The notes: generated by a model from the letters alone, not told the origin. A stretch of 64,000 nucleotides of DNA from [Actinomadura] parvosata subsp. kistnae (GCF_900323885.1 NZ_OOHJ01000018.1:2281001-2345000), one strand, 5' to 3'; counted from the first letter of the stretch, positions 16,607 to 25,113 are shown. A program made the numbers and translations.

Positions 16607-16655
16607 TTCACATAACTAGTCAATCCTCGACTGGATCATCCGACTTACGGAGGAG

Positions 16656-16673
16656 GCCCTCCCGGAAGAGGGC
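16656..16673 (-). terminator. Small hairpin after csoR
   Basis: GCCCTC/GAGGGC stem with loop CCGGAA, ending 9 bp before the csoR stop (read on the plus strand). It is in the right place to end the csoR transcript. Confidence 0.5.
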
Positions 16674-16681
16674 TAGCCCGT

Positions 16682-16963
16682 TCAGGAGCGCACGAGGCGT
16701 GCGATCGCCGCCGACGCCTCCTTCACCTTCGCCTCGGCCTCGGGGCCGCCCGTGTTGATCGCGTCGGCCACGCAGTGCGAGATGTGCTCCTCCAGCAGCC
16801 CCAGCGCGACCGCCTGCAGAGCCCGCGTGGCGGCGGAGACCTGGGTGAGCACGTCGATGCAGTAGGCATCGTCGTCGACCATGCGCTGCAGACCCCGGAT
16901 CTGGCCCTCGATTCGCCGCAGGCGCGTCAGATATGCCTGCTTGTCTCCGCTGTACCCATGCAT
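16682..16963 (-). CDS. csoR: CsoR-type copper-sensing repressor
   Basis: The protein has 93 residues from the ATG at 16963. The copper-binding set Cys35 (DAYCIDVL), His60 and Cys64 (EEHISHCV) is complete and matches the C-H-C ligands of Mycobacterium CsoR. The helix TRLRRIEGQIRGLQRM is the DNA-contact part. CsoR leaves DNA when it binds Cu(I). No copA, copZ or other copper gene is nearby. The gene starts only 29 bp after a glycosyltransferase gene in the same direction, so it could be read through from there. Confidence 0.92.
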   Translation of the reverse strand: MHGYSGDKQAYLTRLRRIEGQIRGLQRMVDDDAYCIDVLTQVSAATRALQAVALGLLEEHISHCVADAINTGGPEAEAKVKEASAAIARLVRS

Positions 16964-16971
16964 GCTTCTAC

Positions 16972-16991
16972 GGTACCCGTAAGGAGTATGG
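16972..16991. promoter_or_regulatory. Possible CsoR operator
   Basis: On the plus strand GGTACCC is followed after four bases by GGAGTAT, an imperfect dyad like the GC-rich CsoR boxes that flank a short spacer. It lies 9-28 bp before the csoR start. Confidence 0.35.
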
Positions 16992-16992
16992 G

Positions 16993-18060
16993 CTAGCGGA
17001 GATCGGCGATGAGCTTCTCCCACTGCTCGGCCACCTCGTCGGCCGAATGGCGCACGGCGGTGTCGAGCGCACCGGCCGCCAGCGACCGCCGCCTGCGCTC
17101 GTCGTCGATCAACGCCAGCAGCGCCGCCGCGAAGAGCTGCGGGTCGCCCTCGGAGTCGGGCACCAGCACCCCGTTGTAGCCCGTCGCCACGAACTCCCTG
17201 GGCCCCCTGGCACCCTCGAAGGCCACCACGGGCACCCCGCAGCCCATGGCCTCCAGCACGGTCATGCCCAGGTCCTCGCTGCGCGAGGTGGTGGCCACGA
17301 TGGACGCCTTGGCGAACTCGCCCGCCAGGTCGGGGGTCGTGCCCATGAAGTAGACGTGGTTGTGCAGGTTCAGCTCGCGCACCAGCGCGCGCAGCCGCCG
17401 CTCCTCAGGGCCGCCGCCGTACAGCCGCAGCCGCCAGTCGGGCCGCTTGTCGGCCACGATCGCGAACGACCTGATGAGCCGGTCGTACGCCTTGACCGGC
17501 ACCCACCGGCCCCCGGCGGCCACGATCCGGTTGTCCATGCGCGAGCGCGGCCACGGGCCGCCCGGCAGCGCGTCCAGCACGCTGTGCACCACGGGCGTGT
17601 CGCCCAGGAGCCTGCTCCACTCCTCCTGCGCCGACTCCGTGGCCGTCACGACGGCGCTCAGGCGCGGATAGAAGCGTTTCACCGGCCCCGGCACCGCCGG
17701 CCTGCCCCACTCACGGGCGATCTTGATGGTGTCGCGCGGCGCGTGCCGGGCGGCCTGCACGCCGATGCCCGGCCTGGTCGTGATCAGCACGTCGGACCTG
17801 AGGTTGCGCAGCACCCGCCACAGCGCCACCTCCGTGCGCACCTGCCCGCGCGGCAGCAGGTGCCGCACGCCCGGCCGGACGTCGACCACGCTGCGCATGC
17901 TCACCTTGGGGCCGACGGGGAAGAACGGCTTCTCCTTCTGCCGCCGGACGCTGATCACCTCGACGTCGTGCCGCTCCGCCAGCGCCGTGGCCAGGTTGAG
18001 GGTGGCGCGTACGTCGCCCCGCATGGCGTACGCGGAGGGGAGCACCATGCTGACCTTCAT
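16993..18060 (-). CDS. Glycosyltransferase family 4 (GT-B fold)
   Basis: The protein has 355 residues. The C-terminal Rossmann domain has RIVAAGGRWVPVKAYDRLI, RLRLYGGGPEERRLR, VYFMGTTPDL and the E-x7-E donor site SEDLGMTVLEAMGCGVP. The N-terminal part begins MKVSMVLPSAYAMRGDVRAT. This is a GT4 enzyme that uses an NDP-sugar; acceptor and product are unknown, possibly an envelope glycan. It overlaps the upstream hypothetical gene by 4 bp (ATGA), so the two are made together. Confidence 0.92.
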   Translation of the reverse strand: MKVSMVLPSAYAMRGDVRATLNLATALAERHDVEVISVRRQKEKPFFPVGPKVSMRSVVDVRPGVRHLLPRGQVRTEVALWRVLRNLRSDVLITTRPGIGVQAARHAPRDTIKIAREWGRPAVPGPVKRFYPRLSAVVTATESAQEEWSRLLGDTPVVHSVLDALPGGPWPRSRMDNRIVAAGGRWVPVKAYDRLIRSFAIVADKRPDWRLRLYGGGPEERRLRALVRELNLHNHVYFMGTTPDLAGEFAKASIVATTSRSEDLGMTVLEAMGCGVPVVAFEGARGPREFVATGYNGVLVPDSEGDPQLFAAALLALIDDERRRRSLAAGALDTAVRHSADEVAEQWEKLIADLR

Positions 18061-18860
18061 CCGCCGACCTCGATCCGCAGCTCGTCATCGGCGGTGTAGC
18101 AGGGTTTGATGAGCACGCCGTCGACCCGGGCCGACGGGTAGTGCAGGCGGCGGCGCTTGCCGTCGACGTCGTCGAGCCGCGAGCCGAGCCGCAGCGCCGT
18201 GGGCACGCCCTCCACCTGGAGCGCCGGCTCCCACATGGCGGCGCCCTCGGCCTCCTCGGGGTCGGCGGCGAGCACGTCCACGAGGGAGACGGCCGCGTGG
18301 AAGCGCACGCCCTGCACCGTGGCCGTGGCCTTCAGGTGGGCGCCCGTCTGCCTGCGCTCCAGGGTCAGCACGGCCTCGTGGCGGGAGTCGTCGTCCTCCA
18401 GGCCGGTGTAGGCCAGCAGGCCCATCACCTCGAAGCGGCCCTCCCTGAACCAGATGGAGCGCACCTCGGCCACCGGCTCCGCGTCGGAGATCTTCAGCGC
18501 GAGAAAGCCGTTGCGCGTGCGGTACGAGCGGTAGGCGAGCGTGCGCCGGCACAATGCATACGCGTCGAGATGGTCGAGCGAGAACCCCGGATCGACGCTG
18601 CGCAGCCGGCTGCGCTTGCCGTCGTGGCGCAGGTAGGCGTCCCACCGGCCGGCGCTCAGCTCCAGCGGCGCCAGCGAGACGGCCAGCGTGGCCTCGCGCG
18701 CCCTCGCGCCTGGGCTGCCGAGCAGCACGTCGCGTTCCACCCCCGTGGTGCGATGCCGGAGAACGAGCTCGGTGCCGTCTTCCAGTGGTTCGTCGATGGC
18801 GAGTCGGAGGGAGAGCACGTCGGCCAGGGTGACTTCGGCGTCCGTGACGACGACGCCCAT
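18057..18860 (-). CDS. Hypothetical beta-rich protein coupled to the glycosyltransferase
   Basis: The protein has 267 residues from the ATG at 18860 (a GTG one codon earlier is also possible), behind a G-rich ribosome site. It is rich in short beta strands with repeated turns (LRLAIDEPLEDGTELVL, GRWDAYLRHDGKRSRL, RTRNGFLALKIS). I do not recognise a catalytic motif. The pattern resembles the proteins of unknown function that accompany glycosyltransferases in actinobacterial teichoic or teichuronic-type clusters. The four-base overlap with the GT4 gene indicates a shared task. Confidence 0.6.
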   Translation of the reverse strand: MGVVVTDAEVTLADVLSLRLAIDEPLEDGTELVLRHRTTGVERDVLLGSPGARAREATLAVSLAPLELSAGRWDAYLRHDGKRSRLRSVDPGFSLDHLDAYALCRRTLAYRSYRTRNGFLALKISDAEPVAEVRSIWFREGRFEVMGLLAYTGLEDDDSRHEAVLTLERRQTGAHLKATATVQGVRFHAAVSLVDVLAADPEEAEGAAMWEPALQVEGVPTALRLGSRLDDVDGKRRRLHYPSARVDGVLIKPCYTADDELRIEVGG

Positions 18861-18967
18861 CACGAGCCCCCTCCCCGTCGAATAAGGCCATGCGACGTTG
18901 AGGTTACCGTGATTTTCCCGTTATGTGGATGCCGGATTTCTTGCGAGCACACGCGTTGACAAGCGAA

Positions 18968-18994
18968 ACTCCTCCACACCAGGTGTGGAGGAGT
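18968..18994. terminator. 27-bp near-perfect palindrome after the Fe-S gene
   Basis: ACTCCTCCACACC and GGTGTGGAGGAGT (13 bp each) flank a single A. As RNA it gives a strong stem with a 3-5 nt loop. It lies 46-72 bp past the stop of the minus-strand Fe-S gene and 108 bp before the next minus-strand gene. It is likely a terminator, but its perfect symmetry also fits a protein-binding site. Confidence 0.65.
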
Positions 18995-19039
18995 CCGACA
19001 TCTCCCGTCAGAAAGCGCCTTCTACGGACGTGATCCTCG

Positions 19040-21166
19040 TCAGGAGGCGCCCTTCACGGACTTGATCAGCAGCTGCGCCACGTCCACGACTTCCAGCGAC
19101 TCCTTGGCCTCGCCGTTGTTCTTCTTCTCGTTGATCGCGTCGCCCAGCATCACCATGCAGAACGGGCAGGCGGTGGAGACCGTGTCGGGGTTGGTGGTCA
19201 GCGCCTCGTCCACCCGCTCGGTGTTGATGCGCTTGCCGATGCGCTCCTCCATCCACATGCGCGCCCCGCCGGCGCCGCAGCAGAAGCCGCGGTCCTTGTG
19301 GCGGTGCATCTCCTGCGTCTGGACGCCCGGCACCTTCGCCATGATGTCGCGCGGCTGCGAGTAGACCTTGTTGTGGCGGCCGAGGAAGCACGGGTCGTGG
19401 TAGGTGATCTTCTCCTCGATCGGCGTGATCGGGGTGAGCAGCCCCTCGTCCACCAGCTTCGACAGCAGCTGTGTGTGGTGCACGACCTCGTACGTGCCGC
19501 CGAGCTGCGGATACTCGTTGGCCAGCGTGTTGAAGCAGTGGGGGCAGGTGGCCACGATCTTCTTGACGCCGGCCTCGTTGAGCGTCTCGATGTTCTGCTG
19601 GGCCAGCATGTTGAACAGGTACTCCATGCCCAGCCGGCGCGCCGGGTCGCCGGAGCACGCCTCCATCGGGCCGAGCACCGCGAACTTGACGCCCGCGATG
19701 TGCAGCAGCTCCGCGACGGCCTTGGTGGTCTTCTTGGCCCGGTCTTCGAGCGCGCCCGCGCACCCGACCCAGAACAGGTACTCGGCGTCCTCGGGCATCT
19801 TGTCCTCGACCATCGGCACTTCGACGTGTTGTCCGTCCACGGAGGTGGCGAGCTCCTCGATCCAGTCGGCCCGCTTCATCTCGGACATGCCCCACGGGTT
19901 GCCCTTGTTCTCCAGGTTCTTCACCATCACTCCCGCCTCGGACGGGAACGACGACTCCACCATGACCTGGTAGCGGCGCATGTCGAGAATGTGGTCGATG
20001 TGCTCGATGTCCACCGGGCACTGCTCGACGCAGGCGCCGCAGTTGGTGCACGACCAGAGCACGTCGGGGTGGATCACACCCTCCTCGCCGACGAGCGGCT
20101 TCTCCAGCAGCGCCAGCACGTCGGTGTCCTTGTGCTCGACGCCCGCCTGGGCCGCCAGCAGGTACGGGGCCACCTTGAAGGCGTGGTCGCGCTGGTCGAG
20201 GATGAGCATCTTCGGCGACAGGGGCTTGTCGGTGTTCCACGCCGGGCACTGCGACTGGCAGCGGCCGCACTCCGTGCAGGAGTAGAAGTCGAGGAAGCCC
20301 TTCCACGTGGTGTCGCCGATCTTGCCGCGGCCCAGCCGCTCGGGGTCGAGGTCCTCGTCCTCGAAGTCGACCGGCTTGCCGTCGACGCGCATCTCGGGCG
20401 CGCCGCCCAGGCCGTCGGGGCGGCGCGAGAAGAGCACGTTCAGCGGCGCGGTGAAGACGTGCAGGTGCTTGGAGTTCACCACGATGACCAGGAACACCAG
20501 CATGAAGCCGATGTGCAGGAGCAGCGCGATCTCCTCCAGCAGCCCGCTGGCCGGCAGCACGTCGCCGAGCGCGAGCGAGACGAAGGCGCCCGAGGAGTAG
20601 GGGAAGTTGCCGTTGGCGGCGGCGGCGCCGCGGGCCAGGAAGAGCGTCCAGATGATGTTGAAGATCATGAACAGGACGAGCCACGCGCCGCCGAGGTGCG
20701 AGCCGGAGAAGCGGGAGCGGCGGCCGAGCGTCTTCGGCGAGTTCTTCACCCGGATGATCGCGAAGGCGACCAGGCCCAGCAGGCACGCGACCGCGATGAA
20801 GTCCTGGAGGAAGCCGAGCACCCCCCACGTCCCGATGAGCGGGATGTGGAAGTCGGGCGTGCCGGTGATCGCCCCCTGGATGATCGCGCCGTACGCCTCG
20901 ATGTAGACGGTCAGCAGGATGAAGAACGCCCACATGACGAAGAAGTGCGCCACACCCGACGGTGTCCACTTGAGCAGCTTCTTCTGCCCGAACACCTCGA
21001 CGAGCTGTGCCTTGATCTCGTCACCCACGTGCGTTCTGGCGTACTCGACGCGCTCGGGCGCGGGCGCGCCCACCGTGGCGAGCTTGAACAGGAACATGAC
21101 CCTGCGGCCGGCCACGGCCACCGCCGCGACGGTCATGACCAGCCCGATGATGGCTACCCAGAGCAC
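19040..21166 (-). CDS. Membrane Fe-S oxidoreductase, heterodisulfide reductase-like
   Basis: The protein has 708 residues from a GTG with GGAGGACCCC upstream. The N-terminal 250 residues hold about five to six membrane spans of a NarI-like b-type domain (FFVMWAFFILLTVYIEAYG). Two 4Fe-4S ferredoxin motifs follow, CTECGRCQSQCP and CTNCGACVEQCP. The C-terminal third has two CCG domains (CPHCFNTL, DPCFLGRHN, CCGAGGARM, ACPFC), as in HdrB/D. Such fusions pass electrons between the quinone pool and a soluble partner, often an electron-transfer flavoprotein from fatty-acid oxidation. This role is inferred; partner genes are not adjacent. Confidence 0.92.
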   Translation of the reverse strand: MLWVAIIGLVMTVAAVAVAGRRVMFLFKLATVGAPAPERVEYARTHVGDEIKAQLVEVFGQKKLLKWTPSGVAHFFVMWAFFILLTVYIEAYGAIIQGAITGTPDFHIPLIGTWGVLGFLQDFIAVACLLGLVAFAIIRVKNSPKTLGRRSRFSGSHLGGAWLVLFMIFNIIWTLFLARGAAAANGNFPYSSGAFVSLALGDVLPASGLLEEIALLLHIGFMLVFLVIVVNSKHLHVFTAPLNVLFSRRPDGLGGAPEMRVDGKPVDFEDEDLDPERLGRGKIGDTTWKGFLDFYSCTECGRCQSQCPAWNTDKPLSPKMLILDQRDHAFKVAPYLLAAQAGVEHKDTDVLALLEKPLVGEEGVIHPDVLWSCTNCGACVEQCPVDIEHIDHILDMRRYQVMVESSFPSEAGVMVKNLENKGNPWGMSEMKRADWIEELATSVDGQHVEVPMVEDKMPEDAEYLFWVGCAGALEDRAKKTTKAVAELLHIAGVKFAVLGPMEACSGDPARRLGMEYLFNMLAQQNIETLNEAGVKKIVATCPHCFNTLANEYPQLGGTYEVVHHTQLLSKLVDEGLLTPITPIEEKITYHDPCFLGRHNKVYSQPRDIMAKVPGVQTQEMHRHKDRGFCCGAGGARMWMEERIGKRINTERVDEALTTNPDTVSTACPFCMVMLGDAINEKKNNGEAKESLEVVDVAQLLIKSVKGAS

Positions 21167-21305
21167 GGGGTCCTCCCACAGACGACGTTGACTGTCAGCG
21201 TACGGTCACCCGCTGCGCAGGCATGTGCCAGCAATCCTACCCACGAGTAACTTTACTGGGTTACGCGACATACCCTAAGGTCATCGCCATCTCCAGAACA
21301 ATGCT

Positions 21306-21890
21306 CTATCCCGTGAAGTACCGCTGAATCGTCGGCGCCAGAATCTCCACCAGCTCGTCGTGGCTCGCACTGGCCAGGGGCTCCAGCTTGAGCACGTACC
21401 GGGCCATGACCACGCCCAGCATCTGCGCGAACGCCGCCTCGATCCGCAGGTGCGGCACGCCCAGCCGGTCGGCCACCTGGAAGATCAGCGCCGAGGTGAA
21501 GAATTCCCTGATCATCCCCACCGCCTGCTCGTTGCTCACGGCCGAGCGCAGCAGCGCCAGCATCGGCGCCCGCGTCTTCTCCTCGGCCGTCAGCCGCAGG
21601 AGCAGCCGCACCAGCCGCTCCCCCACCTCCTCGCGCGGGCCTTCGAGCAGCACCGGGAGGATCTGCTGAGGGTTGATCGGCAGCTCCATGGCCGCCGCGA
21701 ACATGCCCTCCTTGGTCTCGAAGTAGTGATGCACCAGCGCCGGATCGACCTGGGCCTCCCGCGCGATGCCGCGTACCGTCGCCTTGTCGAACCCCTTCTC
21801 GGAGAACACCCGGCGCGCCGCGGTCAGGATCTCCCCGCGCGTGTCGGCCGCCCCGGGCCTGCGCCCGGGACGCCTTCTGTCTGTGCTCAT
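21306..21890 (-). CDS. TetR-family regulator
   Basis: The protein has 194 residues from the ATG at 21890. The HTH is clear: TRGEILTAARRVFSEKGFDKATVRGIAREAQVDPALVHHYFETKEGMF. The C-terminal domain (FAQMLGVVMARYVLKLEPL) is of the common TetR_C type seen in many actinobacterial regulators. The ligand is unknown. Its upstream neighbour on the same strand is a methyltransferase gene, with 90 bp between that holds a 38-bp repeat. Confidence 0.92.
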   Translation of the reverse strand: MSTDRRRPGRRPGAADTRGEILTAARRVFSEKGFDKATVRGIAREAQVDPALVHHYFETKEGMFAAAMELPINPQQILPVLLEGPREEVGERLVRLLLRLTAEEKTRAPMLALLRSAVSNEQAVGMIREFFTSALIFQVADRLGVPHLRIEAAFAQMLGVVMARYVLKLEPLASASHDELVEILAPTIQRYFTG

Positions 21891-21921
21891 CGCCTCGCTC
21901 CGTGAGGCGGCTCCATCGCCC

Positions 21922-21997
21922 GGACGCCGCCACTTTCTCGCGTCACCTGCCCACCGCCAGGACGCCGCCACTTCCTCGCGTCACCTGCCCACCGCCA
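21922..21997. repeat. 38-bp tandem duplication across a stop codon
   Basis: Units 21922-21959 and 21960-21997 differ at one base. The second unit contains the last five codons (Leu-Ala-Val-Gly-Arg) and TGA of the methyltransferase gene; the first carries an exact copy of that coding end and stop, now downstream and untranslated. Confidence 0.9.
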
Positions 21998-22754
21998 GGT
22001 AGACCCGCATCGGCACGGACAGCACGCCCTCGGGGAACTCCGCCCGCAGCGCCACCCGCTGCCGCTCCACCACCTCGTCGGCGCGCTCGGCCGACAGCGC
22101 TGCCATGTACGAGTGCGAGCGCAGGTCGAGCAGGAAGTCGTCGATGCCGATCAGCCGGGTCCAGGGGATCCAGCGCTCCTCGATCACCTCGAAGGCCGCG
22201 GCGATCGGCGGCACCGACCACTGCTCGACCGCCGGCCCCCAGTAGGCGGGCACCTCCTCCGCCAGCCGCGCCTCGTAGGCGGCCAGCCAGTCGGCCTGCG
22301 CCGCGTGGTTGAGGTTCCAGCAGCCCACGATGGCGCCCTTCGGCCGCAGCACCCGCCGGGCCTCCGCGATCGAGGCCACCGGGTCCAGCCAGTGCCACGA
22401 CTGCGCGTACGTCACCAGGTCGGCCACCTCGTCGGCCAGCGGCAGCGCGTTGCCGTCGGCCAGTAGAGCGCTCACGCGGGTGCCATTGGGGCGGCCCGCC
22501 TTGGAGACCAGGCGGGCCAGCATCGCCTCGCCCGGATCCACCGCGATCACGTGGGAGCCGCGCGCCCGCAGCGCGTGCGTCATGATGCCGGTGCCCGCGC
22601 CGACGTCGACCGTCGTGGCGCCGTCGAGCTCGACCCCGGACAGCTCGCTCAGCGCCCGGTAGACCTCGTCGGGATAGCCCGGCCTGGCCGCGTCGTAGGC
22701 GTCGGCCACCAGGTCGAACGTCCTGCCCAGATCCTTGATCGGTCCTGTGTTCAT
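21981..22754 (-). CDS. Class I SAM-dependent methyltransferase
   Basis: The protein has 257 residues from the ATG at 22754. Motif I is TVDVGAGTGIMTHAL, motif II VIAVDPGEAML, then ALLADGNALPLADEVADLV and the SWHWLDPVASIAEARRVLRPKG segment of the UbiE/Methyltransf_11 group. The substrate is unknown. It overlaps the sugar-isomerase-like gene by four bases (ATGA), so the two are translationally coupled. Confidence 0.93.
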   Translation of the reverse strand: MNTGPIKDLGRTFDLVADAYDAARPGYPDEVYRALSELSGVELDGATTVDVGAGTGIMTHALRARGSHVIAVDPGEAMLARLVSKAGRPNGTRVSALLADGNALPLADEVADLVTYAQSWHWLDPVASIAEARRVLRPKGAIVGCWNLNHAAQADWLAAYEARLAEEVPAYWGPAVEQWSVPPIAAAFEVIEERWIPWTRLIGIDDFLLDLRSHSYMAALSAERADEVVERQRVALRAEFPEGVLSVPMRVYLAVGR

Positions 22755-23560
22755 GTGGATGCCGCCAGGTGCAGCCTGGCGAAGGCCAGCCCTTCCGCCA
22801 GATCGTCGATCCGCTCGGTCCTGCTGGCCGCCTTGCGGGTGTTGATCTCCAGCACCACCAGGCCCGAGTAACCCGTGTTGGCCAGCCGCTCCAGCATCTG
22901 CGCGCACGGCTGGTTGCCCCTGCCGGGCACCAGGTGCTCGTCCTTGTTCGTCACGCCGACGCCGTCGGCCAGGTGCAGGTGCGCGAGCCGGTCGCCGAGC
23001 TTGACCGCCATCTCCATGGCGTCGGAGCCCGACACGGCGGTGTGCGACAGGTCGAGCGTGACCTGCGGGAAGTCGTGGTCGATCGGGTTCCAGTCAGGTG
23101 AGTACGGCACCACGTCGTTGCCCCTGGCCCGCAGCGGGAACATGTTCTCCACCGCGAACGTGACGTCCGTCTCGTCACGCATCCTGGCCAGCCCGCTCTC
23201 GAAGTCGCGGGCGTAGTCACGCTGCCAGCGGAACGGCGGATGGACCACGACCGTCGAGGCGCCGAGACGCTCTGCCGCCTTCTGGGCCTTGACCAGCTTC
23301 GCCCACGGGTCCCGGCCCCAAACGCGCTGGGTGACCAGCAGACAGGGCGCGTGGATGGCCAGAACGGGCACCTCGTAGTGGTCGGACAGACGCTCGATCA
23401 CATCGATGTCCTGGCTCACCGGGTCGGCGCCGACCATGATCTCGACGCCGTCATAACCCAGGCGCGCGGCCAGCTCGAACGCGTCAGGAGTGCGTTCCGG
23501 ATATACCGAGGCGGTGGACAATGCGATCTTCGCATTGGGCACGCGGATGACATCAGCCAC
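22751..23560 (-). CDS. Sugar phosphate isomerase/epimerase-like TIM barrel
   Basis: The protein has 269 residues and the xylose-isomerase-like barrel: ARLGYDGVEIMVG, VLAIHAPCLL, VVVHPPFRWQ, FAVENMFPL, TLDLSHTAVSG, LAHLHLADG, LVVLEINT. The Glu, Asp, His and Glu that hold the metal in the family are present. The usual reaction is isomerisation or epimerisation of a sugar or inositol derivative. Gene coupling to the methyltransferase suggests a common small-molecule pathway, but the substrate is not evident. Confidence 0.88.
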   Translation of the reverse strand: MADVIRVPNAKIALSTASVYPERTPDAFELAARLGYDGVEIMVGADPVSQDIDVIERLSDHYEVPVLAIHAPCLLVTQRVWGRDPWAKLVKAQKAAERLGASTVVVHPPFRWQRDYARDFESGLARMRDETDVTFAVENMFPLRARGNDVVPYSPDWNPIDHDFPQVTLDLSHTAVSGSDAMEMAVKLGDRLAHLHLADGVGVTNKDEHLVPGRGNQPCAQMLERLANTGYSGLVVLEINTRKAASRTERIDDLAEGLAFARLHLAAST

Positions 23561-23616
23561 GCTGCCAGCCTAAGCCGGAGAAGCCGATCTGGCGCGTCAG
23601 CCCCTAGCGTTAGGAC

Positions 23617-24315
23617 ATGACCCGGATAGCGAAAGGTGCGATCCCGAGCCCGAATATCTGGAACACGCCCCAGATCTACGAGCTGGAGAACCGCGCCGTC
23701 GACCCCGACGGCGCGGCCGACGCGGCGATGCGCGCGCTGCGCCCTTGGGACGGCGCCACCGTGCTCGACATCGGCTGCGGCACCGGTTTCCACCTGCCCG
23801 TCCTGGCCCGCGAGGCGGCCCGCGTGATCGGCGTGGAGCCGCACGGGGACCTGGCCGCGCTGGCCCGCCGCCGCTGCGCAGGCCTGCCCGGCGTGAGCGT
23901 GCACGCCGCCGCGGCCCAGGACCTGCCGCTGCCCGACGCCTCGGTCGACGTCGCCATGGCGCGCTGGGCGTACTTCTTCGGGCCCGGCTGCGAGCCGGGG
24001 CTGCGCGAGCTGACGCGGGTCATCCGGCGCGGCGGCGCCGCCTTCGTCGTCGACCTCGACGCCACGCGCGGCTCGTTCGGGCGCTGGTTCTCGCGCACCG
24101 TGCCCACGTACGCGCCGCGCGAGGTCGAGGCGTTCTGGCAGCGGCACGGCTGGCAGCGCCGCGAGCTCGACCTGCGCATGGTCTTCCAGCGGCGCGCCGA
24201 CCTCGAAGCCGTGCTGCGCATCGAGTTCACCCCCGAGGTGGCCGAGCAGGCCATCGCCGAGACGCCCGGCCTGGAGCTGGCCTATCCGAACGTGCTGCGC
24301 TGGCGCTACTTCTGA
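23617..24315 (+). CDS. Class I SAM-dependent methyltransferase
   Basis: The protein has 232 residues. Motifs: TVLDIGCGTGFHLPVL (about 48-63), VIGVEPHGDLAAL, AAAQDLPLPDASVDVAMARWAYFFG. The WAYFFGPGCEPGLREL segment and the tail YPNVLRWRYF are characteristic of a family found in many actinomycetes; the acceptor is unknown. It ends four bases before the MerR promoter at 24319. Confidence 0.92.
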   Translation: MTRIAKGAIPSPNIWNTPQIYELENRAVDPDGAADAAMRALRPWDGATVLDIGCGTGFHLPVLAREAARVIGVEPHGDLAALARRRCAGLPGVSVHAAAAQDLPLPDASVDVAMARWAYFFGPGCEPGLRELTRVIRRGGAAFVVDLDATRGSFGRWFSRTVPTYAPREVEAFWQRHGWQRRELDLRMVFQRRADLEAVLRIEFTPEVAEQAIAETPGLELAYPNVLRWRYF

Positions 24316-24318
24316 GCC

Positions 24319-24349
24319 TTGACATTGACACCGACGTCAACGTTTACCT
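24319..24349 (+). promoter_or_regulatory. MerR-type promoter with 19-bp spacer
   Basis: TTGACA (24319-24324) and TTACCT (24344-24349) are 19 bp apart, the overlong spacing that MerR activators correct by twisting DNA. The spacer contains the dyad TTGAC-N6-GTCAA (24325-24340). The expected start of transcription is 7-8 bases later, at or next to the ATG of merR (24357), so the mRNA may be leaderless. Confidence 0.8.
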
Positions 24350-24356
24350 TGGAGAC

Positions 24357-24725
24357 ATGCGCATCGGTGAGCTGGCGGAACGCACCGGAGTGAGCACCCG
24401 CTCACTCCGTTACTACGAGCAGCACGGGTTGTTGCGCGCCCGGCGCGCCTCCAACGGCTACCGCACCTACAGCGAGGACGACGTCAAGCTGGTCTCCGAG
24501 ATCAGGGCCCTGCTCCAGATCGGGTTCACGCTGGAGGAGACCCGCCCGTTCGTCGACTGCCTGCGCCAGGGCCACAGCACCGGCGGCTCCTGCGCCGAGT
24601 CGGTCGAGGTCTACGAGCGCAAGCTCAGCGAGATCGACCACGAGATCCGCGTGCTGCTCGCCCGCCGCGCCGAGGTGGCCGCCCAGCTCGCCCAGTCGTG
24701 CCCAGGTTGTTTCGTAAGGGGATGA
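24357..24725 (+). CDS. MerR-family regulator with four cysteines
   Basis: The protein has 122 residues: HTH and wing MRIGELAERTGVSTRSLRYYEQHGLL, coupling helix, and a short effector end. Cys68 and Cys79 (VDCLRQGHSTGGSC) and Cys115/Cys118 (SCPGC) could bind metal or form disulfides. It is followed directly by thioredoxin, the genes sharing ATGA. That makes a thiol or electrophile sensor that controls its own thioredoxin the best guess. It is preceded by a 19-bp-spacer promoter. Confidence 0.93.
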   Translation: MRIGELAERTGVSTRSLRYYEQHGLLRARRASNGYRTYSEDDVKLVSEIRALLQIGFTLEETRPFVDCLRQGHSTGGSCAESVEVYERKLSEIDHEIRVLLARRAEVAAQLAQSCPGCFVRG

Positions 24726-25033
24726 AGATGATCACGCTGACCACCGACAACTTCGAGGAGCAGGTCCTCAAGAGCGACAAGCCGATCCTGGTCGACTTCT
24801 GGGCCGAATGGTGCGGGCCGTGCCGGATGGTGGCGCCCGTGCTGGAGCAGATCGAGAACGAGCACGGCCTGACGATCGGCAAGCTCAACACCGACGAGAA
24901 CCCCGAGATCATGGCCCGCTACGGCGTCATGGGCATCCCGACGCTGATCCTGTTCGAGAACGGCGAGCCGGCCAAGCAGGTCGTCGGCGCCAAGCCGAAG
25001 CGCATGCTGGTCTCGGAGCTCGGCCTGGCGTGA
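24722..25033 (+). CDS. trxA: Thioredoxin
   Basis: The protein has 103 residues, or 101 from the ATG at 24728, for which AAGGGG is better placed. The active site is WAEWCGPCRM (Cys31 and Cys34), with the cis-Pro in GIPTLILF. It reduces protein disulfides and is recycled by thioredoxin reductase, which is not in the window. The gene overlaps the merR stop codon, so it is made with that regulator. The stop codon is followed by tandem copies of its own flank. Confidence 0.96.
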   Translation: MKMITLTTDNFEEQVLKSDKPILVDFWAEWCGPCRMVAPVLEQIENEHGLTIGKLNTDENPEIMARYGVMGIPTLILFENGEPAKQVVGAKPKRMLVSELGLA

Positions 25034-25049
25034 TCCGGTCGGGCGTGAT

Positions 25050-25113
25050 CGCCGGTACGGCGTGATCGTCCCGGGCCTGTTCGCCGGTACGGCGTGATCG
25101 TCCCGGGCCTGTT
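25050..25113. repeat. Perfect 32-bp tandem repeat after trxA
   Basis: Units 25050-25081 and 25082-25113 are identical. Inside each is GGCGTGATC, which is also the trxA end (Gly-to-stop region, 25028-25036) and occurs again at 25043. The stop codon context is thus present four times before radA. Confidence 0.9.
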
